Assembly: GCF_052857255.1 (NCBI RefSeq)
Contig: NC_135498.1
Location: forward strand, 90,404,757-90,468,756
DNA from: Amblyomma americanum
Taxonomy: Eukaryota; Arthropoda; Arachnida; Ixodida; Ixodidae
DNA length: 64,000 bases
Direction: 5' to 3'
Position numbers and translations under genes: made by a program. The notes below the pieces were generated by a model, which was given only the letters and a program-made list of their open reading frames with translations, was not told the origin of the DNA and ran no database searches. Within the stretch, counting starts at the first letter, position 1, and each line of letters begins with the position of its first letter. Below, one piece after another: positions 48,362-59,317 of this stretch.

Positions 48362-48456
48362 TAAAGAACGGAGGTAGCCTAAACTAAACGCGGTGAAGAG
48401 GATTGGTAAAAACCAGATATATGCGCTAAGAGACAGGCAGGGCAATGCTATCAGTA

Positions 48457-48499
48457 ATATGGATAAGATATGGATAAGATATGGATACGATATGGATAG
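48457..48499. repeat. Four copies of an 11-bp repeat
   Basis: ATATGGATAAG-type units start at 48457, 48468, 48479 and 48490; the last two have C or a shortened end. It is a local slippage expansion inside the dead RTE ORF. A run of G (48557-48568) lies nearby. Confidence 0.9.
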
Positions 48500-48960
48500 C
48501 AGCCGAAGTGTTCTGCACAAATCTATACAGTAGGCAATGCAATCAGAACGTTAATGGGGGGGGGGGGGAGCAGTAGCGCACAGCAATGCGTGGTCCCGCC
48601 AATAACAAAAGAGGAAGTAAGGAAAGCCCTAGGGCAATGCAAAGGGGTAAAGCAGCTGGTGAGGATCAGGTAACAGCAGATCTGTTTAAGGAGGGAGGGG
48701 AGATTCTGCTAGAAAAACTAGCAACCCTTTATACACAATGCCTTATGACCGCGACCGTTCCAGAAGCTTGGAAGAATACAAATCTTATCTTAATTCATAA
48801 GAAGGGAGACGCCAAGGGCTTGAAAAATTACAGACCTATAAGCTTTCTCTCAGTTGCCGACAATGTATTTACTAAGGTAATCGCTAATCGAGTCAGGGCA
48901 ACCTCAGACTTTAATAAACCAAATGATCACGCAGGTTTTCATAAAGGATATTCCACAAAA

Positions 48961-49220
48961 TGAATGAATGAATGATGAGGAATTTTTTATGGCGCAAGGA
49001 CATCTGTGGCCAAAGAGCGCCATAACACGAGGCTTTTCTTTTTTCACGATTGGGTCAAAGACCTGCCTCAAAGCATTTCACTGTTAAGAAGCCGAGCTGC
49101 AGGCAGGGGAAAGCTTCTACGCATTTTATCACCGGTGGGTACCCGGCGGCACTGGGGATCGAACACCGCACCTTTCGCATGCGACGTGGACGCTCAAACG
49201 ACTACGCCACCGCTGCGGTC
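48961..49220 (-). mobile_element. tRNA-derived SINE of a second family, inside the RTE
   Basis: The minus-strand head is GACCGCAGCGGTGGCGTAGT (A box) at 49220-49201 with a B-box-like GTTCGATCC at about 49165. The body continues to a TCATTCATTCA tail at 48961. It splits the RTE reverse transcriptase between GFHKGYSTK and the following catalytic block. The body differs from the family at 39843. Confidence 0.85.
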
Positions 49221-49409
49221 TATGTTCAGCAAAAGATCATGTTCTTTATCAAATGACAGAAATCCGCATAATATAAACAACCTCTATATATGGCCATCAT
49301 TGATTACAAGAAAACATTTGACTCAGTGGAAACCTCAGCAGTCATACAGACACTGCAGAAACAGGGTGTAGAAGAGCCTGATGTCAAAATACGGGAAGAT
49401 AAATATATC

Positions 49410-49772
49410 TTTTTTTGAAGTTCTTTTTAGCGCTACAAAACACAAGGACACAGGAAGAAGTACACAGGACGGGCGCTGACTCCAACATTAGTGAGGCTTC
49501 CACCCCCTGCCTTTTTACACAACGAAGGACCAGAGCGCATGCGGGTGAAATATTTCTGGTAGATTAGGGAGCGCAGAGTGCATGCTATCGTCTATTTAAT
49601 AATCTGTATTCGCTGTCTCGCAGGGAAACTGATGTGGTGCTAACGCACGTGTCGCCCCTTTGTTTGATAAAAAATGCTTCGACCTATTCTTCCTGTGTCC
49701 TTGTGTTTTGTAGCGCTATAAAGAACTTCCAGAAAATATGCTTCACCAACTAGCCTCACAACGTGTTTTGTT
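49410..49772 (-). mobile_element. Foldback retroposon (long copy) inside the RTE
   Basis: AAATATATC flanks it at 49401-49409 and 49773-49781. A T run at 49410-49416 is a poly(A) tail on the minus strand. Inside, 43-nt arms at 49417-49459 and 49687-49729 are complementary except for one base, built around GCGCTACAAAACACAAGGAC. The outer 40 bases (49732-49772) resemble the flank of the foldback at 11592. The poly(A) tail and target duplication point to LINE-mediated copying rather than DNA transposition. Confidence 0.75.
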
Positions 49773-50749
49773 AAATATATCGCAACTACAGATTCTACCA
49801 TAGTCCTCCATAAAATCAACAATAAAATTCCAATAAGGAAGGGCGTCAGGCAAAGAGACACCATCTCTCCAATGCTATTCACCTCCTTTTTACAGGAAGT
49901 ATTCAGAGGCCTGTATTGGGAAGAGTTGGGGATAAGAGTTAATGGAGAATACGCAAATAATCTCCGATGCGCTGACCAGATTACGCTGCTGAGTAACTCA
50001 GGAAGTGAACTGCAAATCATGATCAAAGAGTTAGACAGGCAGAGCAGAACGGTGGGTCTAAAAATCAACATGCGGAAAACCTAAGTAATGTTCAACGGTC
50101 TAAGAAGGGAACCGCAGTTCACAATTGGCAGCGAGGTGTTGGAAGTGGTAAATTAATTCTTCCATTTATGGCACGTGGTGACAGCCGATCCGGATCATGG
50201 AAGGGAAATAGCTAGAAGAATAAGAATGGGATCGAGCGCTTATGAGAGTTTCTCTGAGGTAATGAATGGCAGTTTACCAAAATCCCTCAAGGGAAAAGTG
50301 TAAAACATCTGTATCTTAGCGGTAATAACTTACGCGGCAGAAACTTTGAGGTTAACGAAAAGGGTTCAGCATAAGTTAAGGACAACGCAACAATCAATTG
50401 AAAGAAAAATGATCTGTGAAAAGTAAAGAGACCGCAAGCGGGCAGATTGGGTGAGGGAATAAACGCGGCTTAATGACATCCTATTCGAAATCAAGAGGAA
50501 GAAATGGGATAGGGCAGGGATAGTAATGCGAAGGCAAGATAACCGTTAATCCGTGAGGGTAACGGAGTGGATTCCAAGAGAAGGCAAGCGTTGCAGGGGG
50601 CGGCAGAAGGTAAGGTTTGCCGATGAGATTAAGAAGTTTGCAGGCATAGGGTGGGCGCAGCTCGCAAAGGACAGGGTTAATTGGAAAAACATGGAAGAGG
50701 GCTTTGCCCTGCAGCGGGTGTGGTCAGGCTGATGATGATGATGATCCTA

Positions 50750-50944
50750 CGTGGCAATGGCTTTCTTCAAAATGTATACTGCACATAGTTATTAATTTCA
50801 ATTTGACGAAGATGCCTCCCACAAATCGCTAACTCTAAATAAATGCTTTTTTTGAAGCCCACGACACTCTTTCCATAGAGTGTAATACTGTCAAGTGTGC
50901 TATTTGTTCTGCATTGATTTTCTACTTAATCAAAGTCATCCATA
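50750..50944. other. Unrecognised spacer
   Basis: Short AT-rich sequence between the RTE tail and the gypsy gag remnant. Confidence 0.4.
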
Positions 50945-52150
50945 ACCAGCGGGGTGCCAGTCGACGGCAAAGAGAAAGAACCTCGGCGGGAATCGCTCGT
51001 AAGCCTGGCCGCGACCGATTGGCCTGCCTCTGGCGCCTGCTCCTGTGGTCCTGGTCCTCCAGTGTGCCTTCGACCCGTCCCGTCTGAACGACCCGTAACA
51101 ATCTGTTGGGCGTTCCATTTTATGCAACGTCATCTCCTACCTCCCGCTTCTCAGAGTCCCATTCCCAGCCTGGGCCGCCGCCCCTCTCGTGAGGAGGACG
51201 AGATCCGTGGCAGCCGGTGACTTCAAAACTCAGCCCCGAATTCGGCCTCTTGCTGCACCTTACCACTATGTCCGTGCCGGCACTGCACATGACTCGATCT
51301 GCCGTGAGCCAAGGCCAGCAGTCCTACTCTTCGCCCGCACCTGCTGTGGTTTGCTTCCCCGTTGCTCCTCGTTCTCCTGTCCCGTTCCGTGGCGAAGCCT
51401 CCGAAGACATCGACGATTAGCTTCACCACTATGAACGCGTGGCTTGCCGCAACGGCTGGTCTGGGGAATATTGCCTGGAGAACTTTTATTTCTGTCTTGA
51501 TGGCACTGCTCGTCACTGGTACGAGAACCACGACCACACCCTTAGATAGTGGGATACCTGCAAGCCGCAGCTGTGAAACACTTTCGCTAACCAGCATCGC
51601 CGCCACCTCCTGCAAACCAGGTTCCAGGGACCAGATGAAACCGTCCCTAGTTTCGTCGAAGGCTTGTTGTGGCTTAGTGCCCGAACCGACCCCCGACATT
51701 TTCGATGGTCTCATTCGGGATCCTCCCACAACCGTGGCCGGGTTTATATCCGAGGATACAAACACCGAGGGCGCCCTGGCAGCCAGAGCAGATCATTATC
51801 GTCGGATTGCTGTAGTTTCTAATGCTTCCAGTCTCTTCGCTGACCACCCGGTGGCCTACCCCGTCGATGTCATGCACCTACGCGAGGTCATCCGCGAAGT
51901 TGTTAGGGAGGAACTTCGGAATTTTCTGCCACGCATCGATTGCACATCTTCGTTCCCCTTCAGAGAGGTCGTCCGAGAAGAAATGCAACGTGCACTTCCT
52001 CATTGCCCCGTCACCCCTCCTCCTGCAGAGCCCACCGTGACGTACGCCTCTGCCGTCCGTCGCTCTTCGCCGCCGCCGGTGGACCTCCCGTCGCCCACTA
52101 GACATCACTAACGCCTCCTGCGCCTATCTCCCCCCTCGTTTCCAACAGCG
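50945..52150 (+). pseudogene. Ty3/gypsy gag remnant
   Basis: The plus strand from 51200 carries the start of a gypsy-type capsid protein in shifting frames: PFRGEASEDID (51388), LHHYERVACRNGWSGEYCLE (51421), then LDGTARHWYENHDHTLR (51496), then FQGPDETVPSFVEGLLWL (51631) and REVIREVVREELRNFLP (51881). Stops and shifts break it at several places, and there is no pol downstream. Leader or LTR sequence may occupy 50945-51200. The family call rests on the YERVA...W...LDGTARHWY pattern of retrotransposon gag proteins. Orientation is opposite to the gypsy pol at 42 kb, so it is a separate insertion. Confidence 0.7.
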
Positions 52151-52154
52151 TGGA

Positions 52155-52715
52155 CCAAGCAATGGACTAAGATTTTTATTCCCACAGCGTACGGCCACTT
52201 ACATGAACAAAACTAGACAAGAACTGATTTCGTCCCAAAACTGTGCTGCAGCCACATAAGAATTCCTGCATCCAATTTCACATCTTTGCAGGTGGGGCAT
52301 CTGGTTTTCCGAAAATTCTTGTCCCTTTTCCGCACTTCCATGCTGTTCTGAAATTTAGTGAGTTGGCTGTGTTGAAAGACCTGAATGCTTTTATTAATTC
52401 GTGAGCATAAGAAGCTCAGTAGCGAACAAATGCTGGTGACCGTCGTATGTGTGCGTTTTTGAACGTAGTGTTACAGCCAGTTTAAAGAAATAAACACCTC
52501 CCATAGCCACAGCCGCGTGTGGGATTGGAACCCGGCCCTGCTCAAACAGTGCAACTTTGCTGGCTGCTGCTCTAGAGATCTAGCCAATCACCGCAGCCTC
52601 TCATCGCATGTGTTAAACTGCCAGGCTCCGGCACTGAGCTCATACTACCAGCGCTACCTGAAGCAGCTGCACAAAGCGGGCGCCGCAGATCCGTTGGATT
52701 CAAAAGGAACAATAT
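52155..52715. other. No recognisable gene
   Basis: A 68-codon frame at 52517 has several Cys and His but no recognisable family pattern. Otherwise unremarkable. Confidence 0.35.
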
Positions 52716-52717
52716 TT

Positions 52718-52890
52718 TTTTAGAGGAAAGAAAAACGCGCAGTACGTGGACACATGAACCGCGCCGTAAGGAAGGGATAAAGCAGGGAGTGAAAAAATAA
52801 AAGAACAGGCGCCATAGTGGAGGGCTCCTGAGTAATTTTGACCACCTGGGGATCTTTAACGTGCACTGACATCGCACAGCACACGGCGAC
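52718..52890 (-). mobile_element. tRNA-derived SINE, 3' half (split copy)
   Basis: Body of the 39843-type SINE on the minus strand, from the T-rich tail to GCACTGACATCGCACAGCAC. It stops just before the head. The missing head-side part lies at 53348-53457 in the same orientation. Confidence 0.85.
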
Positions 52891-53345
52891 TTTTAAAAGC
52901 AAGAGCTTTAACTACTCCTCTCCGTAGATCCTTCGCCGTGTGTGCGAGTCCGAGGGGAAATCACGTGACTGTTATGGCGTCACTCAGCCGCCACCGCCGA
53001 AGCCGAGCGCTCGTGTCTGCCTAGCCACGTGACAACCATGACGTCACTCAACCGCAGCTACGCCCGAGCCGTGTACTCGTTCTGTCTAGATAGACTCCGC
53101 TGCCTTTCCGCCGGTGCCAACGGATTGCAACAGCTCTCGGCAATTTACCGACTGAAGTCATCATGAATGATCCAGGCGAGACGCCTCGTGAACTGTCTGC
53201 GTCTCAGAAGACCGCTGCCGAAGAACCAAACGTCAGTGATTACCACCAAGCAACAACCAAGTCTAGGTCTAGCCAAGCGTTCCAAGGCTTAACTTTCAAG
53301 CTTTCAGTTTGGTTACTTAGGTTTGGTCGGATTAAACCTTTGTTT
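52891..53345 (+). mobile_element. Small CRE-promoter element inserted in a SINE
   Basis: About 455 bp separating the two halves of one SINE. The left edge has the hairpin AAAGC-AAGA-GCTTT at 52896-52909. Two diverged 64-bp units follow, each with CACGTG (52962 and 53026) and GGCGTCA or TGACGTCA (53039). An ATG frame begins at 53163 (MNDPGETPRELSASQKTAAE) and runs through the insertion edge. It shares with 59051-59917 the order hairpin, CRE repeats, ATG. No long protein and no transposase, so probably non-autonomous. Confidence 0.65.
53163..53335 (+). CDS. Short ORF of the CRE-promoter element, unknown
   Basis: The frame starts 117 bp after the last TGACGTCA and is rich in Glu, Ser, Thr and Arg at first (ETPREL, SASQKTAAEE). 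It then becomes hydrophobic as it enters degraded sequence. The natural end is not visible; the open frame continues through the second SINE half to 53468, which is not original. ETPRE recalls the start of STPR-repeat proteins, but a single match is weak. Function unknown. Confidence 0.35.
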
Positions 53346-53458
53346 AATTTTTTTGCGTTTCGCCTTCATCTAAACGCGGCCGCCACGGTCGGGTTCAAAG
53401 CCGGGTACTATGGCTCAGTAGCCGAGCGCCTTAACCTCTCAGGCACCGCGGTGGGTTC
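53346..53458 (-). mobile_element. tRNA-derived SINE, 5' half (split copy)
   Basis: Contains the SINE head region on the minus strand: A box complement in TCTCAGGCACCGCGGTGGG and a mutated B box (GGTTCAAAGCC at 53393-53403). Its body starts exactly where 52718-52890 stops, so the two were one copy before the 52891 insertion. Confidence 0.85.
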
Positions 53459-53469
53459 AAATTCGTGAA

Positions 53470-56010
53470 ACATGTGCTAGTTTGAGTCTGGAATGTTTCA
53501 GTAGCGTTCGCAAGATGTGCAAGTGACATGCCTTGTATAGTACGACGGTTTAATTGCTTTGTGGAGGCACGGATCGGGGACCTTCTCTATGTATGCCACA
53601 TGCAAACCAACAGAAAAGAAAAACATACAGAGGCAAAGAAGCGATAACGATTTCCGCATTGTCATCTCATAAAATGGATTGCGCGACCCAGTAATCTTCT
53701 CGCGCTTTACTCTGAGCATGCCTGAGAAACCTCTGCCTGTCTCCTTGCCGTCATTTTCATTCGAGAGCAAGTTGTCTAGTGTTTGTGAACTACCACGCCA
53801 TCGCCGTTGTTGATACGTTTTTTGAAGTCAGTGGCAGGCGACACGTGTTTTTTTTAATCGATAATCCACGTATTTGATCTCCTGAGATTGATATTAGCTT
53901 TTGCTGTCAGCAGAAGTCGTTTGAAGGGAAAAATTCCCTTTGCCAACTCATGGACACATTTTTTTTTGGTGTGTGCCTTAGTTTAAGCACAGCCAGACAC
54001 GCACCTGCCGAGTGTTGAGAGTTTTTAGGATATATGGCGAATCGCCGAGTTTTCCTACCAGTCAATGCACGTGAAAAACGAGATTTTTTTTCGCACTTGC
54101 CTGCTGATACTGTGTTTGAAAATCCAGGTCCGTGATACAAGAAACATTAAAAATGCAAAAGACCCGTTTCCACTCCTAGCTCTGCCATATATGATGCACG
54201 GATGCTGGTGCATCTATCTTGCATAGCTTTGCTCAGTAATTCCGTGTCCTTCTTTCAAAGTTGTTTTAATAACGAAGAAAAAGCTCCAACTCTTTAGTTA
54301 TCTCTTTAGAAACCCAAATTCTCTTTAGCTTCTCGTGGTCCCTAATAAATTCAAAATTTCTTAATGTCTCAGATTGCATCATTCCTGCAATATCTGCACT
54401 TCCCTAGGGCGCAGAGATATGCAACTGGGGCACTTTAGGTCTAGTTTTATTTAAGAGACTATACTTGATCAGAAGGCAGCCGATGTTCGAACTAAGCGTT
54501 TTTATAAAACTCAGCCGAGAGAAAATTGCCTGGAAAAACCTATATAGTACGACAAATTTATGTCTCACGTTAACAAGACCCGCAGAATTCACACGGTGAC
54601 GGAAGCATATGCATGTTTAGCTTATTAGCAACACATGCAAGCAAAACCATGCTTCCAGTTATTTTTGATAATGTTGTGCCATCGTGATGACTAAAATGCA
54701 ACCGAATGCATTCAGGAGTCTAATTTGTGAGAGTTACTTTTTAACGGACAATATATAGTATTGATAAGAAAACTAGGTATGGCTTATATCGGGCATGTAA
54801 TTTTATTTTTGAAAACATTATTTTGTAAGATTTTATTGCATGTCTAGGACTGCTAGGTACAAATAAGCATTGAGAACAGAAAAAAATTAGAGAATAACGG
54901 TTTGAAATTCAAGTGAAAGCTGGGCATTTTTTTATTTTTTAAAAAGTTGACCAGATTTGAGCACCTATTTAAAAAACACAATCGTCTAGGAGCAAGAAGC
55001 TTTCCTGGCGGCGGTAAGGAGGAACGATAATTAGTAGGAAACATTGCAGTCTCTGTCCTCAATTTTCTTGTTCTATTAGTTTCCTGAAGTATGCCTTTTG
55101 GGCACGTGTACTGTATTTGACGATGTTTGAGAAATTTTGCCGTCAAAATGCATTGGTTCCAGCACAAAGTATTGCATATATTCGGGGTAAAACATTTAGG
55201 TTACAAAAAATTTAATTTTTTTCTTGGAAAACTCATGCTTGCAATTTTGCAACATTGCAAAACCGACGGTTTTCACCTTTTGTTATATACAGCTTTCCCG
55301 AGTAAATTACAATGCTTCCTTCTAGACCTATGTCATTTCCTTTATGTGGACACATTCGCCATTCCCTAGTAAAACTCCAGCGCAAACAAAATTTGTCAAG
55401 GAACCTAAATTACAGTTCTTAAGTGACACACTGCTAATTAGGTCAGAGTTTTACATTTATTTTGGAACTCCTGAGCTGAAACCACAATAATGGCAGCAAA
55501 ATCTCAGGTCAAACTAATAAGTCGATTCGTAAATAAGAAACAACAACTTTCTATGGTGGTAAATGCAAACAGTGATCATACATACGAAGGAAAGCACCAC
55601 ACGCACTGGTAAAGACCGCATAGTTAAAGCTTTCAAAGAAATATTTATTCCTCGGTTACAAGGAGGTATATATTTTATCTTTCTGCCGGGAACACTAACT
55701 GCGACTACTTGTTCTGGAAATCCTGGTTCTGTAAATCTAGTTCCTTAGAAATATTTGATTACTGAAAGCCAAATTCAACTCTTTTACACCTGCGGATTCA
55801 AACGAATCGGAAAGTAAGCAAGCTTATGCTCCCATATCTTTTAAAGATCGCGTAAAAATCTGATTTAACCATCGACATGGTATTCTCACGCATGCAAAGC
55901 CTGACGTGTTGAAATCACTTTTAATAACTACTGCATCTATTAAAAGGGCTTAAAAATGGTTGACAATTTGTATAGTAAGACACGTCGTAGAAAGAACAGT
56001 AAAAAAGGTC
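53470..56010. other. No recognisable gene
   Basis: AT-rich. A frame at 54090-54131 ends in ENPGP followed by a stop, and another at 55700-55745 has GNPGS. Both recall 2A ends but lack the upstream GDVE. No domain recognised. Confidence 0.4.
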
Positions 56011-56014
56011 ATTT

Positions 56015-58362
56015 ACGTTTATTTATTTGTTTATTTATTTCCAAGTATTGCAGGCAGCAGTGCTACCCAGGCAAGAGAAGGTTACGAAAGGTAAGTCTAA
56101 AACGAACCCTCAAAGATATTAATGTTCGTACATTCAAAAACCGAAGCAGGCAGGCCATTGCATTGTTCGATTGTGCATGGGAAAAAGATTTTTCGAACTG
56201 CTTAGTCCTGGCATTGTGCGGCCTTAGCACTTTTGTGTGGTTCAGCCTTGACGATATTTGTGGTGCAGAAAGCAAATACGATTCACGTGGCAATCCTGTT
56301 TTGTTATGGTATAGTGAGTGCAAAAATTTCAGCCCGGCAATCTGTCTGCTCAACCGGAACGGCTCCAACTTATGCTGTCTCAGCATAATAATAACGGATG
56401 AACGTTTCATGTAATCAGATGAGATGAACGTGGCTGGACACCGTTTTATGCGCGCCACTGCTCGATGTTTTAAGGCGAAAGCCCTTAATCGCCCATCGCG
56501 TTGTCCGTCCGTCCGCGCAATCTTTCACACTATAACTGTCAATCGAATGACGTCCACTCGATAAGAAAAAAAGATTCTTGTACACAGCGGGATTCGAACC
56601 ACCATCTTTCCATTTCACAACCGAGCGTGATAACGACTACGCTACTTTCTGCGAACACATATGTAGTTCTCCTTGCCTATTTAAGGACGCTGGAGAGTGT
56701 TTGCGCAAAGGTGTCGAATCAGACGGATGCCTCACAGACGCCCTCCAGTGTCTCCAGCATTTAAGATTCACAAACAAATGTGTGCTTAATCAACATCTTA
56801 ACGACACAGCAGCCACACAGCAGCAACACCGCGCTAAAGGCTTTCTTCTCACCGCACTTGAGGGTCTACTATGTGCCCCCTGAATTTATTTTGCGTGGTA
56901 CGGATCCCACACAACAGAAGCGGAATCTAGGACTGATCGAATCATAGTGCAATATGCTACAAAATTTACCCAGGATGGGAACCCTTTCAATTTTTTGCGC
57001 AGGTAGCATAATTTCCTGAATGATTTCGAGCATATATCTTTGAGATGCATATCTCATTTAAGAGTGGTAGTAATTGTCAGGGCTAAGCATTTAATGGATG
57101 TGACTGTAATTATGCTTTGATTTCCAATTTTGTAAAAATATTGTAGGGAACGTTTCTTAGTGTAAATGTGATTGACGCGGTTTTAAAAAAATTTATTTTC
57201 ATCGCCTTTTGTGCACACCAGTCCGCGAGTTTACATAAATTGGCATTCAGTAGTCGTTGACAAGAAGAATTCTTGATGACGGAATAAATGGCACAATCAT
57301 CGGCAAACAATTTCACAGTGATACCTTCATCCACATTTTGAGCAATATCATTAATATAAATGAGGAACAAAAGCACTCCCACCACTGATCCCTGTGGTAC
57401 ACCGGACACAACATGCAAACACTCAGACCTCATTCCACCACATTCAACAAATTGTCTGCGATTCTGTAGGTACGCGCGCAACGAATTGATCAGATTGTCC
57501 GGCGTCTCCATTTCTTTTAGCTTCTCAATAAGCAAGCTTTGCGGCACATAATCAAAAGCCTTATATAAATCCAGGAAATTGCATATATTGCATCTATTTG
57601 TTCAATATTATCAATGGCGAGAGAAATGTCATGAATTACGGATAATTGCTGTGTTGAAGTGGACACGTTAATACGAAACTTATGTTGAGATTCAGCAATG
57701 TTGGCCGATCCAATAGTTGGTTATATGCTGAGCTATTATGCGCTCAAGCAACTTGCAACACGTACATATAAGTGGAATAGGCCGGTAGTTACCAGCCTTT
57801 ATCTTTTCACCGGACTTAAACAGGCACTATTCTGGCAAATAACCAATCACTAGGCAGGCAACTTTAATTAGGTGAGGCATTAAAAATTACGTACAGGTAG
57901 TACGAAATAATGTAAAAGTACCGACGGAGAAAAGCATTAGGAATGCCATCAGCGCCATTTGACTTTTTTGTTTTCAGATTTAGTAAAATCGTGGCTTAAG
58001 ACTAAATTCGGCACGTTAAGACAGGGAGGAAATGGTTTAAAATTAGTACGATATGACGAGGTAGAAATCTGAGCTAATGCTCTTCGAAACGTAATACTGA
58101 ATTCATTAGCAATGTCATTAAAATCTGAATAAACATTATCATTAATGCGTAGCTTATCAACAGCCTGCTTAATAACGAACAGAAAGCGCCAAAACTTGCC
58201 AGCAGAATATTTCATACAAGATGCAACGGTATTCTCATAGTAGTTTTTGCGCGCATTTCACCGTTTGGAAACCAGATCTTCTGTGAGAGCACGCAGGTCA
58301 GCATCACAATCATTTGATTTTCGCCTCCGGGCTAAGCGCCGTTTTAGGTGGATGATATCGCG
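56015..58362 (-). pseudogene. CR1/L2-like LINE ORF2, degraded
   Basis: On the minus strand from right to left: NYYENTVASCMKYSAGKFWRF (58245-58180) upstream of the reverse transcriptase, then GVPQGSVVGVLLFLIYINDI (57413-57354), KLFADDCAIY with the catalytic pair (about 57310), VWDPYHAK (about 56905) and the C-terminal block SSDYMKRSSV, then RQIAGLKFLHSLYHNKTGLP (56410-56280) and LNHTKVLRPHNART. The 3' end has AAATAAATAAAC near 56030. Stops and shifts are frequent. The endonuclease is missing. A 420-bp repeat at 56468-56887 interrupts it between VWDPY and the C-terminal block. A different lineage from the intact LINE at 32-36 kb. Confidence 0.9.
56468..56887 (-). mobile_element. tRNA-containing repeat with GCGAAAGC ends (copy 1)
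   Basis: Begins TTTTAAGGCGAAAGCC (left) and ends CGCTAAAGGCTTTCTTCTCA, then CCTGAATTT. A tRNA-like segment on the minus strand has AGTAGCGTAGTCG (A box) and GGTTCGAATCCC (B box, plus-strand GGGATTCGAACC at 56589-56600). It interrupts the LINE ORF at VWDPY. A second copy lies at 59936-60339 with about 80% identity by eye. Confidence 0.8.
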
Positions 58363-58672
58363 GCTGATAATAATAATAATAATAATTGGTTTTGGGGGAA
58401 AGGAAATGGCGCAGTATCTCTCTCATATATTGTTGGACACCTGAACCACGCCTTAAGGGAAGGGAAAAAGGAGGGAGTGAAAGAAGAAAGGAAGAAGAGG
58501 TACCGTAGTGGAGGGCTCCGGAATAATTTCGACCACCTGGGGATCTTTAACGTGCACTGTCATCGCACAGCACACGGGCGCCTTAGCGTTTTTCCTCCAT
58601 AAAAACGCAGCCGCCGCGGTCTGGTTCGAACCCGGGAACTCCGGATCAGTAGTCGAGCGCCCTACTACTGAT
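58363..58672 (-). mobile_element. tRNA-derived SINE, head slightly truncated
   Basis: A TAATAATAATAAT tail (58364-58386) leads into the 39843-type body, nearly consensus, up to a B box GGTTCGAACCC (58623-58633) and GAGCGCCCTA. The A-box end is missing. It sits next to the 5' side of the degraded LINE. Confidence 0.92.
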
Positions 58673-58674
58673 CC

Positions 58675-59045
58675 AAGAAACTATATCCTGCACGATATAT
58701 ATTCTGACGTATGAAGAGAAACTGGTGCAGCGCTTTTAAATGTCCCAGGTTCTAGAATAAACACTTCAAAACTCAAAGATTTCGGTCCTTTAAGTACAAC
58801 AACATAGCGTTCCAAAATAAACAAAAACTAGAACTGCAGTTTCAGCCGCAAGGGTTTAGTGGCGTTAGCAATGTCATGCTCCGATGTAGAGAAAATGCCG
58901 GTGAAGAAATTTCTGGGAACTTTGCAAGAAATGTTAGGTATTCGGTACTATATGTTTAATAAGTTGGGGAGAAGGCTGTTTGTTGCATTCACGAACTTCA
59001 GTATTACAACCGTCAGCAATGTAGACTTTGCCACACATCACTACG
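58675..59045. other. No recognisable gene
   Basis: Short AT-rich spacer before the hairpin-headed element. Confidence 0.35.
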
Positions 59046-59050
59046 TTTTT

Positions 59051-59312
59051 ATTGCGAAAGCAATACTGCTCGAGGCTTCCGCTCTTGGCCGCCGTCCCGG
59101 AGAATCCACCATTGACCTTTAGCGTGACCTATGTGTGACGTCATACCAGCTGTGGAAAAGCGGGGCCCCAACTCGGCTCGTCGCGATCGTCCCAGCGAAT
59201 CCTCCATGCTGCAGCTGCCGTGGTGGAGGCGCTCGCTCTACGTGACGTCATGCCGGCTGTGGAAAAGCGGCCCCACAACTCGGCTCGTCACAGTCGTCCC
59301 AGCGAATCCTTC
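59051..59312 (+). promoter_or_regulatory. GCGAAAGC hairpin and two CRE-containing repeats
   Basis: The hairpin ATTGC-GAAA-GCAAT occupies 59051-59064. TGACGTCA occurs at 59136 and 59243, 107 bp apart, each followed by GCTGTGGAAAAGCGG and then ACTCGGCTCGTC and CGTCCCAGCGAATCCT. The second unit ends six bases before the ATG at 59318. The segment TGACGTCA-CAGCTG-GGAGA-CGGGG-CAACTCG is shared with 45365-45754. Use as a tandem promoter is inference from position. Confidence 0.65.
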
Positions 59313-59317
59313 ACGGT

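Larger units (their letters stand above)
47061..50745 (+). pseudogene. RTE/BovB-like LINE, broken by insertions
   Basis: Endonuclease start at about 47165 (LATFNSRTLSSEASLE, then KWDVIGLSE). The rest of the endonuclease (47531-47890) has its catalytic motifs mutated: LMGNFSAK where Asp is expected, and SNHR where SDHR is expected. Reverse transcriptase blocks follow: GKAAGEDQVTADL (48640), KKGDAKGLKNYRPIS (48800), IIDYKKTFDSVE (49297) and KGVRQRDTISPMLF (49840). LRCADQITLL (49960) replaces the catalytic DD. The end is GRQKVRFADEIKKFAG with a GATGAT tail at 50730-50745. Many stops and shifts. Insertions at 48961-49220 and 49410-49772 split it. Long dead. Confidence 0.92.

Noticed and set aside
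49417..49729. Classic DNA-transposon MITE with 43-bp TIRs
   Set aside because: The target duplication lies outside the arms and a poly(A)-like run is on one side, so retroposition fits better.
51223..51765. 180-codon minus-strand frame at 51.2-51.8 kb
   Set aside because: Antisense to the recognisable gypsy gag remnant.
54090..54135. ENPGP as a 2A peptide
   Set aside because: The residues before it are ADTVF rather than GDVE, and a stop follows at once; without Asp and Glu the motif is not credible.
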